Origin: Rudanella sp.
GTDB lineage: Bacteria; Bacteroidota; Bacteroidia; Cytophagales; Spirosomataceae
DNA length: 6,335 nucleotides
Assembly (NCBI GenBank): GCA_026785985.1
Contig: JAJAYX010000430.1
Location: 1-6,335, forward strand
Direction of reading: 5' to 3'
Both the position numbers and the translations under genes were made by a program. Positions 6,144-6,335 of the stretch are shown here, in pieces; position 1 is the first letter of the stretch; every line of letters begins with the position of its first letter. The notes under the pieces were generated by a model that did not search any database, was not told where the DNA came from, and saw only the letters and a program-made list of their open reading frames with translations.

Positions 6144-6335
6144 CTCTCTCCTGCTTTGCCGTCGACGACGAACCACTGGCCCTTGGTTTGGTTTGCACCT
6201 TCATTGAACAAACCCCTTTTCTGCACCTGGCTGGTCGCTATAGCAATGCTATCGAAGCACTGCGGGGCCTCCACGAACAACCAGTCGATCTGCTGTTTTT
6301 AGATATTCAGATGCCCGATCTGACAGGCCTTGAAC
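6140..6335 (+). CDS. Response regulator, receiver domain (3' truncated by window edge)
   Basis: The ATG at 6140 overlaps the kinase stop (TGA 6141-6143) in an ATGA arrangement, implying translational coupling. The 65 visible residues are the first half of a CheY-like receiver: acidic pair and glutamate VDDEP (8-12; Asp9, Asp10) and the phosphoacceptor Asp55 in LFLDIQMPDLTG (52-63). Regulators paired with LytS/YehU-type kinases usually end in a LytTR DNA-binding domain; this is expected here but lies outside the window. The gene runs off the right edge without a stop. Confidence 0.93.
   Translation, partial: MTLSCFAVDDEPLALGLVCTFIEQTPFLHLAGRYSNAIEALRGLHEQPVDLLFLDIQMPDLTGLE

Overview
The window looks like the chromosome of a Bacteroidota member, most likely a Cytophagales/Spirosoma-type bacterium. 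The inference rests on four things: a signal-peptide-bearing outer-membrane beta-barrel receptor with an N-terminal carboxypeptidase-regulatory-like domain, a LytS/YehU-type histidine kinase overlapping a receiver-domain gene, TAnnTTTG promoter-like -7 boxes, and an absence of clear Shine-Dalgarno sequences. No rRNA, tRNA, CRISPR array, insertion sequence or phage gene is visible.

Layout. Positions 1-72 hold what may be the last 23 codons of a plus-strand gene. It converges on a minus-strand gene ending at 162, and a long imperfect palindrome (77-158) fills the gap between the two stop codons. Positions 162-1049 (minus) encode a Tat-exported sugar phosphate isomerase/epimerase-like TIM-barrel protein. 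This gene is broken by a single in-frame TAA at codon 68, where the family usually has glutamate; everything else is in one frame. A second long hairpin (1076-1146) separates it from the upstream minus-strand gene (1157-3790), an 877-residue TonB-dependent-receptor-like outer-membrane protein with glycine-rich stretches at both ends. Positions 3791-4075 form a divergent promoter region with two TAnnTTTG boxes facing right and short TATCGGT repeats. To the right, on the plus strand, lie a secreted alpha/beta hydrolase (4076-5005), a four-helix membrane histidine kinase (5076-6143) and the start of its response regulator (6140 to the window edge), which overlaps the kinase by an ATGA.

How the parts fit. 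The kinase and regulator are almost certainly one two-component system. The hydrolase lies 70 bases upstream and could share a transcript, though a weak hairpin sits between them. The receptor and the TIM-barrel gene are read in the same direction, but the strong hairpin suggests mostly separate transcription. The receptor has no SusD partner here, so a classical polysaccharide-utilisation pair is not shown. I found no convincing new biological system. The most notable observation is the isolated nonsense codon in an otherwise intact TIM-barrel gene, followed by the two long hairpins.
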